Part shown: positions 36,619 through 49,100 of the stretch, in pieces
Position numbering within the stretch: position 1 is the stretch's first letter
Layout of the letters: the number at the start of each line of letters is the position of its first letter
Assembly (NCBI RefSeq): GCF_921293095.1
Contig: NC_060258.1
Location: 3,782,001-3,846,000, forward strand
Length of the DNA stretch: 64,000 bases
Direction of reading: 5' to 3'
Origin: Ischnura elegans
Taxonomy: Eukaryota > Arthropoda > Insecta > Odonata > Coenagrionidae
Translations under genes and position numbers: made by a program
The notes under the pieces: generated by a model
Told to the model about the DNA's origin: nothing
The model's input: the letters and a program-made list of their open reading frames with translations, nothing else
Databases searched by the model: none

Positions 36619-37997
36619 TTAACTTGACATTTTCATAAAAATTACATAGAAGCACTACATGAACTAACATCTATCAGACAAACAAGCATTATTTAATCAT
36701 ACATTTAGAATTAATGCCACATAGAAAATTATTCTTGAGACTAAGTGCCTCAAACTTCTATCAAAAAAGTTGAAATGAATGGAGTTTATATAAATATAGC
36801 GTTACGTCGTTTAATCTTGGAGATTGTCCACGTAAGTCCAGACATAGGGAACTCCAATCGTCAGTCACAAGCTGGTTCAGGGAAATACTCCACAAACAAG
36901 AATTCAGCACTCAAGAAACAATTTTCAAAATATTTGCGAGTTATTTTCAATCAATATCTATTTGAAGTAGAAGTATTCAAAATCAGAACAATTACAGAAA
37001 ACAACGATGATACCTAATGACCCCATAGGAAACATTTCCAAACTAAGTACCAGCTGTATAATTTTTCTAAAATCACCCATGTCAGTCACGCCATCCATCC
37101 ACCACGAGCGCCCGAGCAAAAGAGAGGGCTTGCATACTCCACGACCTGTCAGGGTGGAGGGTAGGGATTTTGCAATGTGTAGGGGTAAAAAGGGCAATGT
37201 TCAGTCAGCTGCGTATATGCCCCTGTTGACTAGCAGCTCCGCCAAGCATCCGTCATCCCAGCCGGGGTAGAAGGGGGGAACAGGGTGCAGGCCGGAATTT
37301 TCTCCTCAATCTTCTGGGTTGGAGACATCACTCGAATCAGAGGGAAATTCATTGGAAAACATGGAGGGGAGAGAGATAGTGGGGTGAGGTGTTGGAGGGA
37401 GAGAGAGTAGTGATGGGACTATGGTAATACTTCTCACTCCAAACTCCATATTGGTGCCTCAGCACCAGTTTCCCTTTAATTGCAAAGGGGTAGGTATTCC
37501 TCCGCAGTAGTCCTATATAAGTCTTGCTCTCCACGTATGGCTTGATTCGGGGCTGATTTTCCGGAGGCCGGATTTTTAAGAGACAAGAGTTTCCGATACT
37601 TTGAGTCTCCGAGCCTTTGAGTCGAACGGCCTTTGCGCGAGAAGTCCTTAGCGGGAGAAGTTCTGCGGATAAGTTCAGAGGAAGTTCGGAGAAATTTCTG
37701 GGGGGGACACCAGAAATTTAGGGGACTGGCACACTGAAAAAAGCCACATAAATTTGAACACTTTACTACCATTAAAAATAGCAGTTAAAGATAATTTAAT
37801 AATTTATTGATCCTTGACAATATAGTAGAGTAAATTTACTCGAGCATTAAGAAATAAGGTCACAGACCTAATTGAATATTGTTGTATTACATGAACATTA
37901 TGAGGCAATTTTTCGATTTCAAACATGCAGTTATCGTAGCAATGAGAATTATTTATCTTGATGACTAATGAACACTAATTAATTAGACTACTAAGAC
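36619..37997. other. Downstream flank of the zinc-finger gene
   Basis: Contains the candidate polyadenylation hexamer and a purine-rich GAGAGAGA stretch near 37370-37410. No gene is recognised. Confidence 0.4.
37803..37808 (-). terminator. Candidate polyadenylation signal of the zinc-finger gene
   Basis: AATAAA on the minus strand about 510 bases past the stop, the first such hexamer I see downstream. Position is plausible for a 3' UTR; no cDNA supports it. Confidence 0.35.
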
Positions 37998-38316
37998 CTA
38001 ACACTGTTTTAAATGATAGAAAACATGAATCAATTGAGAGAAAGTCTCTTCACAATCAATGCAACAAAAAGGCTTCTTTCCTATGTACACGCAAGTATCG
38101 TAGTACAAGGTATCGTTAGGTAGCATAAGACTTTTCACATTCATTGCATGAATAACATTTCTCTTCCACATGAGTTTGCAAATGACGGACAAGGTTGCTC
38201 CTAAAAGGGAAAGACTTTTCACATTCACCGCAGGAATAAAGCTTCTCCTTTGTATGAATCCTTATGTGACAGACAAGGTTGCTCCTTACAGGGAAAGACT
38301 TTTCACATTCATTGCA
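37998..38316 (-). pseudogene. Zinc fingers downstream of the stop codon (decayed array tail)
   Basis: Reading on in frame past the TAA at 38317-38319 gives two complete C2H2 fingers: CNECEKSFPVRSNLVCH.. and CGECEKSFPFRSNLVRH... A third start (CNECEKSYAT) meets another TAA. A different frame then shows a last C2HC-like finger (CIDCEETFS, His, Cys) ending in TAG near 37998. Stop plus frameshift imply this tail is now 3' UTR or pseudogenic. Alternatives are a sequencing error at the first stop or rare readthrough. Confidence 0.75.
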
Positions 38317-40157
38317 TTAATATGGTTTCTCCTTTGCATGAGTCCGAATGTGACGGAGAAGGTTACTCTTTAGAGAGAAAGACATTTCACATTCACCGCA
38401 GGAATAAGGTGTCTCCTTCGTATGAGTCCGAATGTGACGGACAAGGACACTCTTTTGGGAGAAAGACTTTTCACATTCACCGCAGGAATAAGGTGTCTCC
38501 TTCGTATGAGTCCGAATGTGACGGACAAGGACATTCTTTTGGGAGAATGACTTATCACATTCACCGCAGGTATAAGGTTTCTCCTTCGTATGAGTCCGAA
38601 TGTGAAGGACAAGGCTACCCTTTACAGAGAAAGACTTTTCACATTCACCGCAGGAATAAGGTTTCTCCTTCGTATGAGTCCGAATGTGACTGACAAGGTT
38701 ACTCTTTTGAGAGAAAGACTTTTCACATTCATCGCAGGAATAAGGTTTCTCCTTCGTATGAGTCCGAATGTGACTGACAAGGTTACTCTTTTGAGAGAAA
38801 GACTTTTCACATTCACCGCAGGAATAAGGTGTCTCCTTCGTATGAGTCCGAATGTGACGGACAAGGACACTCTTTTGGGAGAAAGACTTTTCACATTCAC
38901 CGCAGGTATAAGGCTTCTCCTTCGTATGAGTCCGAATGTGAAGGACAAGGCTACCCTTTACAGAGAAAGACTTTTCACATTCACCGCAGGTATAAGGCTT
39001 CTCCTTCCTATGAGTCCGAATGTGACTGACAAGGTTATTCTTTAGAGAGAAAGACTTTTCACATTCATCAAAGGAATAAGGTTTCTCCTTCGTATGAGTC
39101 CGAATGTGACGGACAAGGTCACTCTTTTGAGAGAAAGACTTTTCACATTCACCGCAGGAATAAGGCTTCTCCTTCGTATGAGTCCGAATGTGACTGACAA
39201 GGTTACTCTTTAGAGAGAAAGACTTTTCACATTCATCGCAGGAATAAGGTTTCTCCTTCGTATGAGTCCGAATGTGACTGACAAGGTCACTCTTTTGAGA
39301 GAAAGACTTTTCACATTCACCGCAGGAATAAGGTTTCGCCTTTTCATGATTCCAAATGTGATGGACTTGACAACTCTTATTAGCGAATGACTGTTCACAT
39401 TCATTGAAGCAATAAGGTTTCTTTGCTGAGTGTGAACTATCTGTGCATGATGACCCATCTACAGTGAAGCTTTTCCTCACTTCCCTCGCGTTTTTCTCCT
39501 CCCTTGTTCCTCCAAAGTTTGCCTTAAAAAGCCCATTTACATTTTGTCTCATCCCTTGTCTGTTACATATCAGCCTATTTAAACTCTTGGAGGTGGGCCG
39601 ATGAGAACTAATTGTTTCCCCTCCTGAAACAAGAGTTTTGAGGGTCAAATCTTTCTCAATTGTCAAATTAGCATCAATATCGAAATTGCCAGAGCCGAAA
39701 TGAATTTTGAGGTGCTTGATGAGATCATTCTTGGCATTGAATGCATCTCCACAGTCGAAGCAACGATATGAATTGTCATTTGATTTGGCACGCTTCCCAG
39801 GATTGTTTATCATGCTAGTACTCATCTCTTTGTTTTCTCGCATGACTGCCTCATGGCAACTCTTTCTAATGTCAGTGACCCTGAAAAACTTTATGCTGTC
39901 TGGATTCACACAACTACTTGTTTCCCCAGCAACAGTCATTGTTGCTCTATTTCCTCTGATTTTAGACACTTGCTTAGATTTCGAATGAAGCTGTCCATCA
40001 CCAGGAATTGAGCATGAAGTTATTTTATCAGCAGGCAGGGTACCACATTTTTCAATGTTTTTATCCATCACCTTCCTTTCTTTCTTTGAATTTGATGCTG
40101 TAATTTTTGGTTCAAGGAGAGCAAACAAAGCTGAGGCTCTTTCAGAAGCTGGGAGAT
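38317..40157 (-). CDS. ZAD zinc-finger gene, exon 9: C2H2 zinc-finger array
   Basis: 1841 nt from acceptor TTTTCTAG to TAA. After a basic, polar lead comes an isolated C2H2 finger (CFDCGDAF, two His), about 100 unstructured residues, a degenerate finger in which the first Cys is displaced (YCFNEC), then 12 tandem 28-residue fingers at 38320-39324. Consensus is CGECEKSFS, a variable helix, then HIRTH. Eleven keep all four ligands; finger 4 has Phe for the first Cys. Linkers are TKEKPY or TKETPY rather than the usual TGEKPY. Helix variants include QKSDLVS, LKSNLVS, VKGSLVL and QKSVLVR. The 84-bp units are highly alike in DNA, which points to recent duplication or conversion. Confidence 0.9.
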
Positions 40158-43100
40158 CTAGAAAAGAAATTCACATTTAAAATAAGTAATGTTAGACATG
40201 TAATATATGATTCGTTGACCTAATTTATAACAACCATTAGTCAGATATCAAAGCTGCAACTTCAAACGATCTTTTGGTTCAATGCCATACACATAACCAA
40301 TGTTGCAAATGATTTTTATACTGTTTTCCAAACATTTCTTTACAAATTGAGTGGCACTGAAACTCAGAGAGATTAAGTAAGGCATTACAGAATAACCTCA
40401 AATATCTACTCCAAAAAACACCACAGTGCCCCAGTTCACGCAAAATGGCAGTAGAGCATCCTTATAAAAAATATACCATGCAGGTAATTGTAAAACTACA
40501 TCCAAATTATTCCAACCTCTCATATCCACCCTCAATGTGGTTGATGCCCTGTACATAATTGTACAACCATGAAAAATTTGGATGAAACTATAGCCTTGAA
40601 ATCTTAGCTAACAAGAATAAGTAAGCATGGGCTAGTCGCTTACTGTCCTTTATCTCCAGAACCAGAACTGCAGCACACAAGGCATTGAAATTGAGTTTTG
40701 CCTATTTTTAGCCAAATCAGTATTTTTCCATATTTCACTTCTTCCATGAATATGTTATTGACCAAATAAAGCACAGTTTCCATGAGCACAACAGAGTGAA
40801 TTGGAAGTGTTATGTATCAAATTACAATTTTCCCATTATTTCAAAACTGGACCAAACCTTTTGTCCTCATTTTAACAAGTTCCATGTTAACTTTGTCTAT
40901 CGATACCATGACTCCAAATATTGCTATATTTCACTGAATTTCACTATATTTCACACAAATAAAATTTTACTAGAAATTTGCTGACGTCATTATATTATCC
41001 AGCAGAATTGTGAACATAAACTAAAGAAAGTATAGCAGGACGAAAAATTCACATGCTACATCCTTCACAAATGGAGTGTCCAAAAAGCTGATCTAAGAAT
41101 TTTACCAAATTTTGTTATTGTAGTCCATTGTGAGTTGTCCTCAAATCAGCCCCCATATGGAGTTACGTGTATTACAAATATTTTTAACTATAAATCCAGT
41201 TAAACATTCACAGGTCAAAAGTAATAATAAATAAGAGCCACTCTGCAAAGGGTTAGCATTAGTCTCGTGCTTAAAGTGCCCAGTTGTCACCCAGTGCGGT
41301 CACGGTGTCGAGCCACACATAAAACTAAAAATTTCTTTAAATTTGTGGAAATATTGATGAATAACAGGCTTCTGTAAAATAAAAAGTAAAATGAAAGTAC
41401 GACAAATTTCATCACAAAATTTGATTGAATTCTGAGATCCAGTATTGGAACATTCGCCTGGTCAGAATTTGTTACAAGTCTTTCCTGCGAAAAGTTATTT
41501 TCAAGCACTTAAGAGCACTTACCCAATGCCTCCTTCATAGAATCCATGGCCATTGTCTGTTTCTGAATCAGCTCTCCATTCTCCGCAGAAGTAGGCTGAA
41601 AGTAAGAATCAAAATATGAATGGACAGGGAATTGGAACTAAATTAGCAGGTGATTATAGACAACTAATTCTTAAACCATATAAACGCACATATTAGCTTA
41701 TATTTTCCATGTGACCAAGAAGTAAATCAATAATATTTATGATGAAATATGAATTCTCTATGGATGACAGCAAATGTAAATAAATCTGAATTTCCATCCT
41801 TTCAAAACGATAAAAAAATCATAAACAGCAGTGGATACGTAATCCAATCGACTCTGTGGTCTACACCCATTACATTCCATTGTATGCCTTCCTTCTCGAC
41901 TTCCATACAAAAAATTGTATTTAATTATTTATACATGTATTTATCCTGTGAATTGAGCACTCTCAGAAATCGCATTAGCTGTAATGAGATACCTTGTTAC
42001 CCTCAAAACACATTGTCTACATATCGATATCATTTTATGCTTTTTGTAGGAGGATATATTATAGAGAACTTAAGTTTTTCAAAATTATCATTTTAAATTT
42101 CGGCTAGGATGGGGGACAAAGGTGACCCCATATCTACGCTCTCTAATTGTTTGTAATGTCTGCCAATGAAGAAAAAACTGTGCTGATTTGGGCGCAATTT
42201 CAGGAGTTCACAAAGTTCACTTATCACTGCATATGGTGTGTCTGACTTGATGAGGGTGAATTCCACTAAATTTTGCACTTCCTTTCTTGGGATAATCGGC
42301 AATACATTCACACATCAAATCAAACTAAAATGCCCCATTGTTGTGACATTTATTGTGATAGCATGCTTGCAAGTTCATCATCACAATAAATCACTATAAA
42401 GTAAAAGCCAAGTTTTTATTTCAACTCCCATTATAAAGGATTTTCACCAAGTTTCAGCACTACTATCAATTAAATTAATACTACACTTTTAATTAAACAC
42501 TTATTTAAACCAATACCATTATCAGATATGATTTATAGGTCCTATTATTTTACTTAGTAAAATATAAGTAAAATAAAATGCATACATGCATGCAACATAA
42601 AGTAACAATCAACTTGTCTTGTGATATGAATGCACCTCCAAGAAAACATTTAGGCTGAAGTAACTTAAATCACACGAAGAATTTTTTTTTGATACTTGAA
42701 TTCATGTCTCAAAGGAATATATATGATGTTCAGAGGCAAAACGTTCTTTAATTTTTTGGCCATATAAAAGGGTACCTTGTTGTATGCTACTGAGTAATTG
42801 GAGAACATGAGTACATCCTCACCATGTCGAGTTAGTTTCCCATGAATTTGGGCAATGGTGATGAGCTGTTTCAAGAAGTATTCTTTGAGTATATGCAGAA
42901 TAAGAAGGTATACAAAAATAGGTACAGAGCATAAGAATTTCAATAGTATAGGACATTGTTGGCAAGTTTGAATCAAATGAGCTATTTAAAACCCTGCATA
43001 GAAAGTATATAACAAATTCAGTCATTTATGATACCATGAACGTGGGCTACTTGAGTCCTGTGGGCTAAAATGAGCCAAAAAACTGAAAAATGAAGTTTGG

Positions 43101-46100
43101 TTCTGTGTGCTCTCAACATCAGCAAAGCGATGTAGTTCAGTGCTTTGCTGGTAGTCATAGGCAGTACGTAGACAATAGATTGTGTCTAGGAGGTTTGGAA
43201 AGACACCAACAAGAGCAGTACTGGTTAATTAGCTTACACACGAGTTTGAATTTTATACCACTCAGCAAACTTTCTTCCATAATGACATCAGGAATAGCCT
43301 AAAACTGGATATGATTGCATATATATTTAATTTGAGGCCTGTTGCCAAAGGAAATTGAGGCCTTTTTGTGCTCTAACTAACTCATTAACTGTAGAGTATG
43401 TTGTCAAGTACAACTTGTACACAGTATCCAAAAACTTAGGTCACTTGAACCCGTGGACACAGAGTAGGGATATATCTACTCTGAGCCGTAGGGTCAAGCA
43501 AGTTCCTCAGTGTATGAGGAGTTTGCACTAAAGTTCCCCATTGAAATTACCTCATTATCAATGTATTTCATTTCCGTGATAAACCTTTCGTTTTTCTTCC
43601 CCCTAATTCATCCCACCTCACTCAAGCACTGGATGTGGTGTACTTATGGCACTCAAATGAAGCGGAAGGGCATTATTCACCGTTGGAAATATTTAATTCT
43701 GGTAAAATGATCTGTTTTCCAAAGAGTCAGCCCTTAATGCTGTTGCGGGCTGTTTTGGAAGAAACTGGAAAGCAACCTATAATCAGGCTGAAAGAAAGTT
43801 GGAGCAGTGTTTATATATTCAACGCAGGTAAAAAGTTTTTGCATTCCTCAGATTATACCCGCTATATTTTTTAAAGGTCACGGAAAATATAGAGCAAGAG
43901 TGAAAATCATGCACGGATAGTCCGCAAAACGGATTAACCGCAGCTGGATAATCGGGAGTCTGCTATATTTACAACCTCCTTTTACACATTAATTTTTCTG
44001 TCACTCTGTATTTCCGCCACTGTAATCATATATGGTACTGTCTTTCTGCCAAACAAAAAGCATGGACGCTAGTAGCATTTTCAACGCCATACTTTTAATT
44101 AGCAGGGTTCCCGGTCTAAATAACTAATAAAATTCACGGTTTTTTCCCAGTTTTCACGGTCTTAACGTCGTCAAATTCACGTCCTGTTGATGTGCCATTT
44201 TGGGTAGAAATTTTGCTCACGTAACAATCATCGGCTGCACATTGACGACAAATTTAATAAACGCGACAGGCGCTGTGAGTGAAAACGCAGCAATGAATGT
44301 GCTATCTCTCCTGACGTCACCTATCGTTAGTAAAATGCAGAGCCTGGTTGTGAGCAGAAAAATGGAAGTAGTAAGGTGGCAGGGAAGTAAAGATGTGTCT
44401 GATTTTTCACCAGGTTTAATGATCACTTTACCAGTTACCAGTCTTCCAATCTTAATGTGTCGTCATGGCACATGGACCAATAACTGCTCTGCGAATACAC
44501 CTGTGTAGATAAATGCATGGACAGTGTCCGCACATGACTCGGCCTTGAAATATGATCGTAATATCGATTTTTCTTTTCTCTGTCAATCGTAGTTCTACAA
44601 CAAATTTGGAAACGTTTATATTCAAGGCTATTTCCACGTTTTTCTTTTTTGTGGTACACTAAATTCACAGCTTAATCAACCGCCGATTTAAGTGAGTTTT
44701 CACGGTTGAGAGGGAACCCTGATTAGGGATGCTTTTAATTAGGGTTGGACGGATCCAGCATTTTTTCGGACACCGATTCGGATCGGATCCTTGATTTTCG
44801 GAGCCGGATCTTTCGGATCGGATACTTTCAGATCCAAATGCATTTTATTTATTAAATATTGAGCGAGAGTGAAAATCATGCACGGATAATCCGCAGCCGG
44901 ATAATCGTGAGTCTGCTGTACTAAAGTCTACTATAAAAACTGTGTCGATCAGCGAGTAACCCAAACTTACCACCTTGGTTCTGGCATCACTGTTTCTGCA
45001 TTCATCCCCTTCATCCGAATCGCTCTCCAGCCTCAGACAGAAGCTCTCCTCCTCATCGTATTCCTCAGACTGATCCTTGGGAAGATCGCCTTCGGATACA
45101 TCCGTATCCGCACCACCTTTGAGGGCCTGTCAATGCACAAGGTATTCAGTATTTACTTAAGTTCAACCAGTTCAAAAACCACACCAAAGGTTTTTGGGAC
45201 CGCCTCATGGGTGAACCAGAGTTGGAACCCCTTATTGGCCCATTGGTGGATTAGCATTTAAAGAAAAATCAAACAAAACAATAAGAATGGCGTTGCAACA
45301 TTTTATGAATTTTTGATTTATTGCGGTCTCCCAGACTGTACGTCACTGGTTAAGGGTTAAAAAATAAATGTTTTCCGACTTCTATTACCATGGGAGCGGT
45401 CTTTGATGTATGTTATGCCTTCCTTGTAATATTATCTTCATTTGTTAACTATGCAATTGATGTCATTTTATTCAAGCGATACTATAAACAAATTAAGGTT
45501 TCCTTGGTGAGGAAAAAAAATAATGTAATTGAAACTAGGCATCCATGTGAAAAAATGGGTTAAAATCTGATGCTGCTGCATTTCAGAAAAATATTTCCAC
45601 ACATGAAACTAATTTTTTCAGTGAAATTAATGGAAACAAAGATGAACAGCAGGCAGGCAGAACCACAATAAATCAAAAATTCATAAAATGTTGCATTGCC
45701 ATTTTTGTTGTTGTGTTTTATTGTACTTTAAATGCTTAACTATTTTAAAACTTGCATTAAAATTTTTACATTCCCAATACAAACCAATTTGTAAGTAAAA
45801 TTTTGCACAATGATAAGTAGACAAAAATTATGAAAAAAGAGCACTACATGCGAATGTCAAACCTAGGACCTCCAGGTAGTAGCCAAACACCATTAACACA
45901 AGGATACCGCTCCTACCTCTATGGGAATAAAATAGACCTGTGAATGTTTAACTGCACTTCTTTGTAAAACCACTGGTTACGTAGTTCCGTATGGGGGTGA
46001 TTTGTGGACAGCTCAAGGTGGACAACAACACTAAAAAGTTTGATTGAAATCTGAGATGTGGTTTTCTAAATGAGCTATCATTTATCAGTACTAGGATGTC

Positions 46101-49100
46101 ATATTGTAAAATAAGCATCCTCATGAGATATGATACCACGATTTAACATACTAACATATAAGGCAAGTAAAGTACAACACTTACGTACAACATAAAAAGG
46201 AATAAACAGCTGCTTTTAAGATAAGAATACTTGTTTCAGTTCTTTGTAACTTTCAATTGAATGGTTTACACTGCCTGTAAATACTCGTGCATCAGAGTAG
46301 CAAAGAGAACAGGAATACTGAAGAAGGGTTAGTGTACCTTCAATAAACAGCACCACTGGGAATCCAATATTCCTACATTGCAGGAATACAGCTCTTTCAC
46401 ATTCACCGGAGGAAAAAAGTTAAGGTTGGTAACTTGTAAAGCTAGACCTTTAACACTAAGCATGAGCCAGTAACTAACAAGCAACTATGTGAGACTTTTG
46501 ACACCTAAATAATGGGTAGCTTCTGAAAATCACAGGTACAATGTGCCATCACATAAATAACGGCACACGCATGAAATACTTTGGACCACCAAGGTGCACC
46601 ACCTCCCTACTGGAGGGCTAATGAGGTCAAGTTTATCTATCCCAGGATTTTATATAGTTATGTATAAGGCAAGAAAACTACTACCAAATGAACAACATAA
46701 GAAGGAAAAAAACTGCTTACATCAAGATAAGATAACTTGTTTGAATTATTAATTACTTTGAATCAAATGGGTCACCTTTGAATCTGTGTAAAAAGCAGAA
46801 TGTCCTATGATTTACAATGACAAACGTTTAGATTTTTACCTCCTTCAACTAATAATTACATTCCATTACAAGGATTCTGTACATACCTGGGCATTCTCCA
46901 CCAGAGATAGTTCCTTCTTTGCACAAATCAGCGTCACGTCCAGGTCTGCCACAATATCTCCCCTACTCTGAGCTTCCACCTTTTCACCTTGGAAAGCAGT
47001 TAAGGTATTGGGCTGCAACATAATCCCCAATCATCATCATTAGCGAATGAGGTACAGAAACATAGATGTGCTTTTCAGAATTAGTCACACGAATGAAATA
47101 AAAGTTAGTTTCAAATGGATATATTCTTCATACTATCCGGCGAGGTAATTAATGTCAGGAATTGATTATGTTTATACTTGTTATTAAATTTACCACTTAA
47201 CTATACTCCTAATGCTTCTTATTTTCATTGCAAAATTCCTGAAAAATCCACGTCATTATCCTCTGGGCAACAGTTCTTGGAGGTGTAATTCTCCAGATAT
47301 CATCTTATATTATAACAGAAACTTATATTATGGGAACACTTTGCATGAGAATCCAGACGCCTTAGGAAGTAGCATTCATTCATGGAAAATAAAAAGGGGC
47401 AACAACAGAAAATAATTTAAGTTTATTTTGGTTTATAATTTGGTTTAGAGACATCAAAGATTTTGACAAAAAAACTTACTCAGACGAGATACAACTGAAG
47501 GCCATTCTGAGTTAACAAAAAAGAGAAATCTTTAGATTAATTTCTAATAGGACAAAAGATGCAAAACTTCAATTGGTAAATATGAAGATTTTTTTCTCTA
47601 CATGTAAAATTGATAACTGGTGTTTTCTTGAGGTATTTTTACATCCAGTGACTTAATTAAGTTTTTATTATGCATATTTCCACACAACAACATTAGTTTG
47701 CCTGGAAAAACCTGAATCCTTTACAACTAATTTGCACAAAAGATTTAGAATGCGCTTTCAAGCATATCAAATTGTTTCAGGAGTAAATGCACTTAATTAA
47801 TGAAAAATTATAGACTACAAATGATAATTTCTTCAATTTAATATAAAACTCCACCACTGATGAAGGTTACAATACCCTTTGTCTTTTTTAAGGACATCTC
47901 TATTCTTACAAACAGACTGATATATTATGCTTTAGGAAGGTTAGTTACCAGTGATGATGAAGCAAGAAATAAATAGTCAGTATAATAGCACAGGCACCGA
48001 GAACACTAGAAAGAAGAAGACTCCTACAATTGAGAGTATTAACACCAAAATAGGGAAACAGTATATCTGATACTACATTTCGAGCATAGTAAAAAATGGT
48101 AGCCATGTTTCAAAATGGACAGCTGCAGAAAAGTCAAGATTGGAAGCTTTCAAAATGTGTCGCTCCAGAAGATTACCAAAGATAAAAAAATGAAAACAAA
48201 AGAAGGAAGTAAAAAGAAGAGTGGGAGGAAAGGGAAGTCTTCTAAAACCCTTATCTTAATTGGCCACCTCATTAGATGTGATGGCCTTATAAATACAATA
48301 GTCGGACAAAAAGGAGAGGTGGACAGAGAGTAGGGAAAAGAATAGCTCCGTATGTTTCTCATGGGCCAGGTTATTAAGGATATAAAAAAGGCCATATACA
48401 TGAAAAGATAAGCAGACGTTAGATATTAATTGGGGGTTGCATGAAACCAATTTTAGTTCTGTTAAATTATGATGGTGATACAGTACAAAATAAAGTTCAT
48501 TAATAGTATTACCTGATCAGAAGAGTCTTGATGCATCAGTTTATTTGAGACACCATCAGAGCAATCATTGAGTACATGAAGTCCTTCTTCATCATCGCTA
48601 ATCTGATCTTCTTTAACAGAAGTGCACTTGTACGTTACCCGATCACTCTATTGGAAAGAGGGACAACGATGGATATCCATTTTTATCAATTGGTACAAGA
48701 AGAAATAGTTTTCATGAACATAGCTTGAATTACAAAGTGTACGTAGAAAATAAATTATTCCTGATGAACGATTCTGGTTTCTTTGTAGAAAACAGATTAA
48801 CTTGATAAACCAAAATGATTCAGCCAGTAAAATCCTTATTATTCTCAAATAATCTAATAATAGCCATAGTTTGATAAGAAACAACTTCATTGGGAAAATC
48901 TTGGGAATAAAGAACTTTTTAAGTTGTGAACTTCCCCGATCATTAAAATTAATTTTGAAAGGGGTACAAGGCCATGAGCACTCACATCTAAAAAATAGAT
49001 AAAAATTTAAGAATAAGCAAAATCTTAATATTTCATTAATAGTGGAAGGATTTCAAGACTAGAACAACAGTAGCAGAAAATTCAGTCAGAGAAAAGAAAA

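Noticed and set aside
38250..39045. Long plus-strand frames opposite the zinc fingers
   Set aside because: They are antisense images of the 84-bp finger units, as shown by their 28-residue periodicity.
46387..46425. Zinc-finger fragment in intron 6
   Set aside because: Only about 20 bases resemble the finger unit (TTTCACATTCACCG). That is too short to distinguish from chance.
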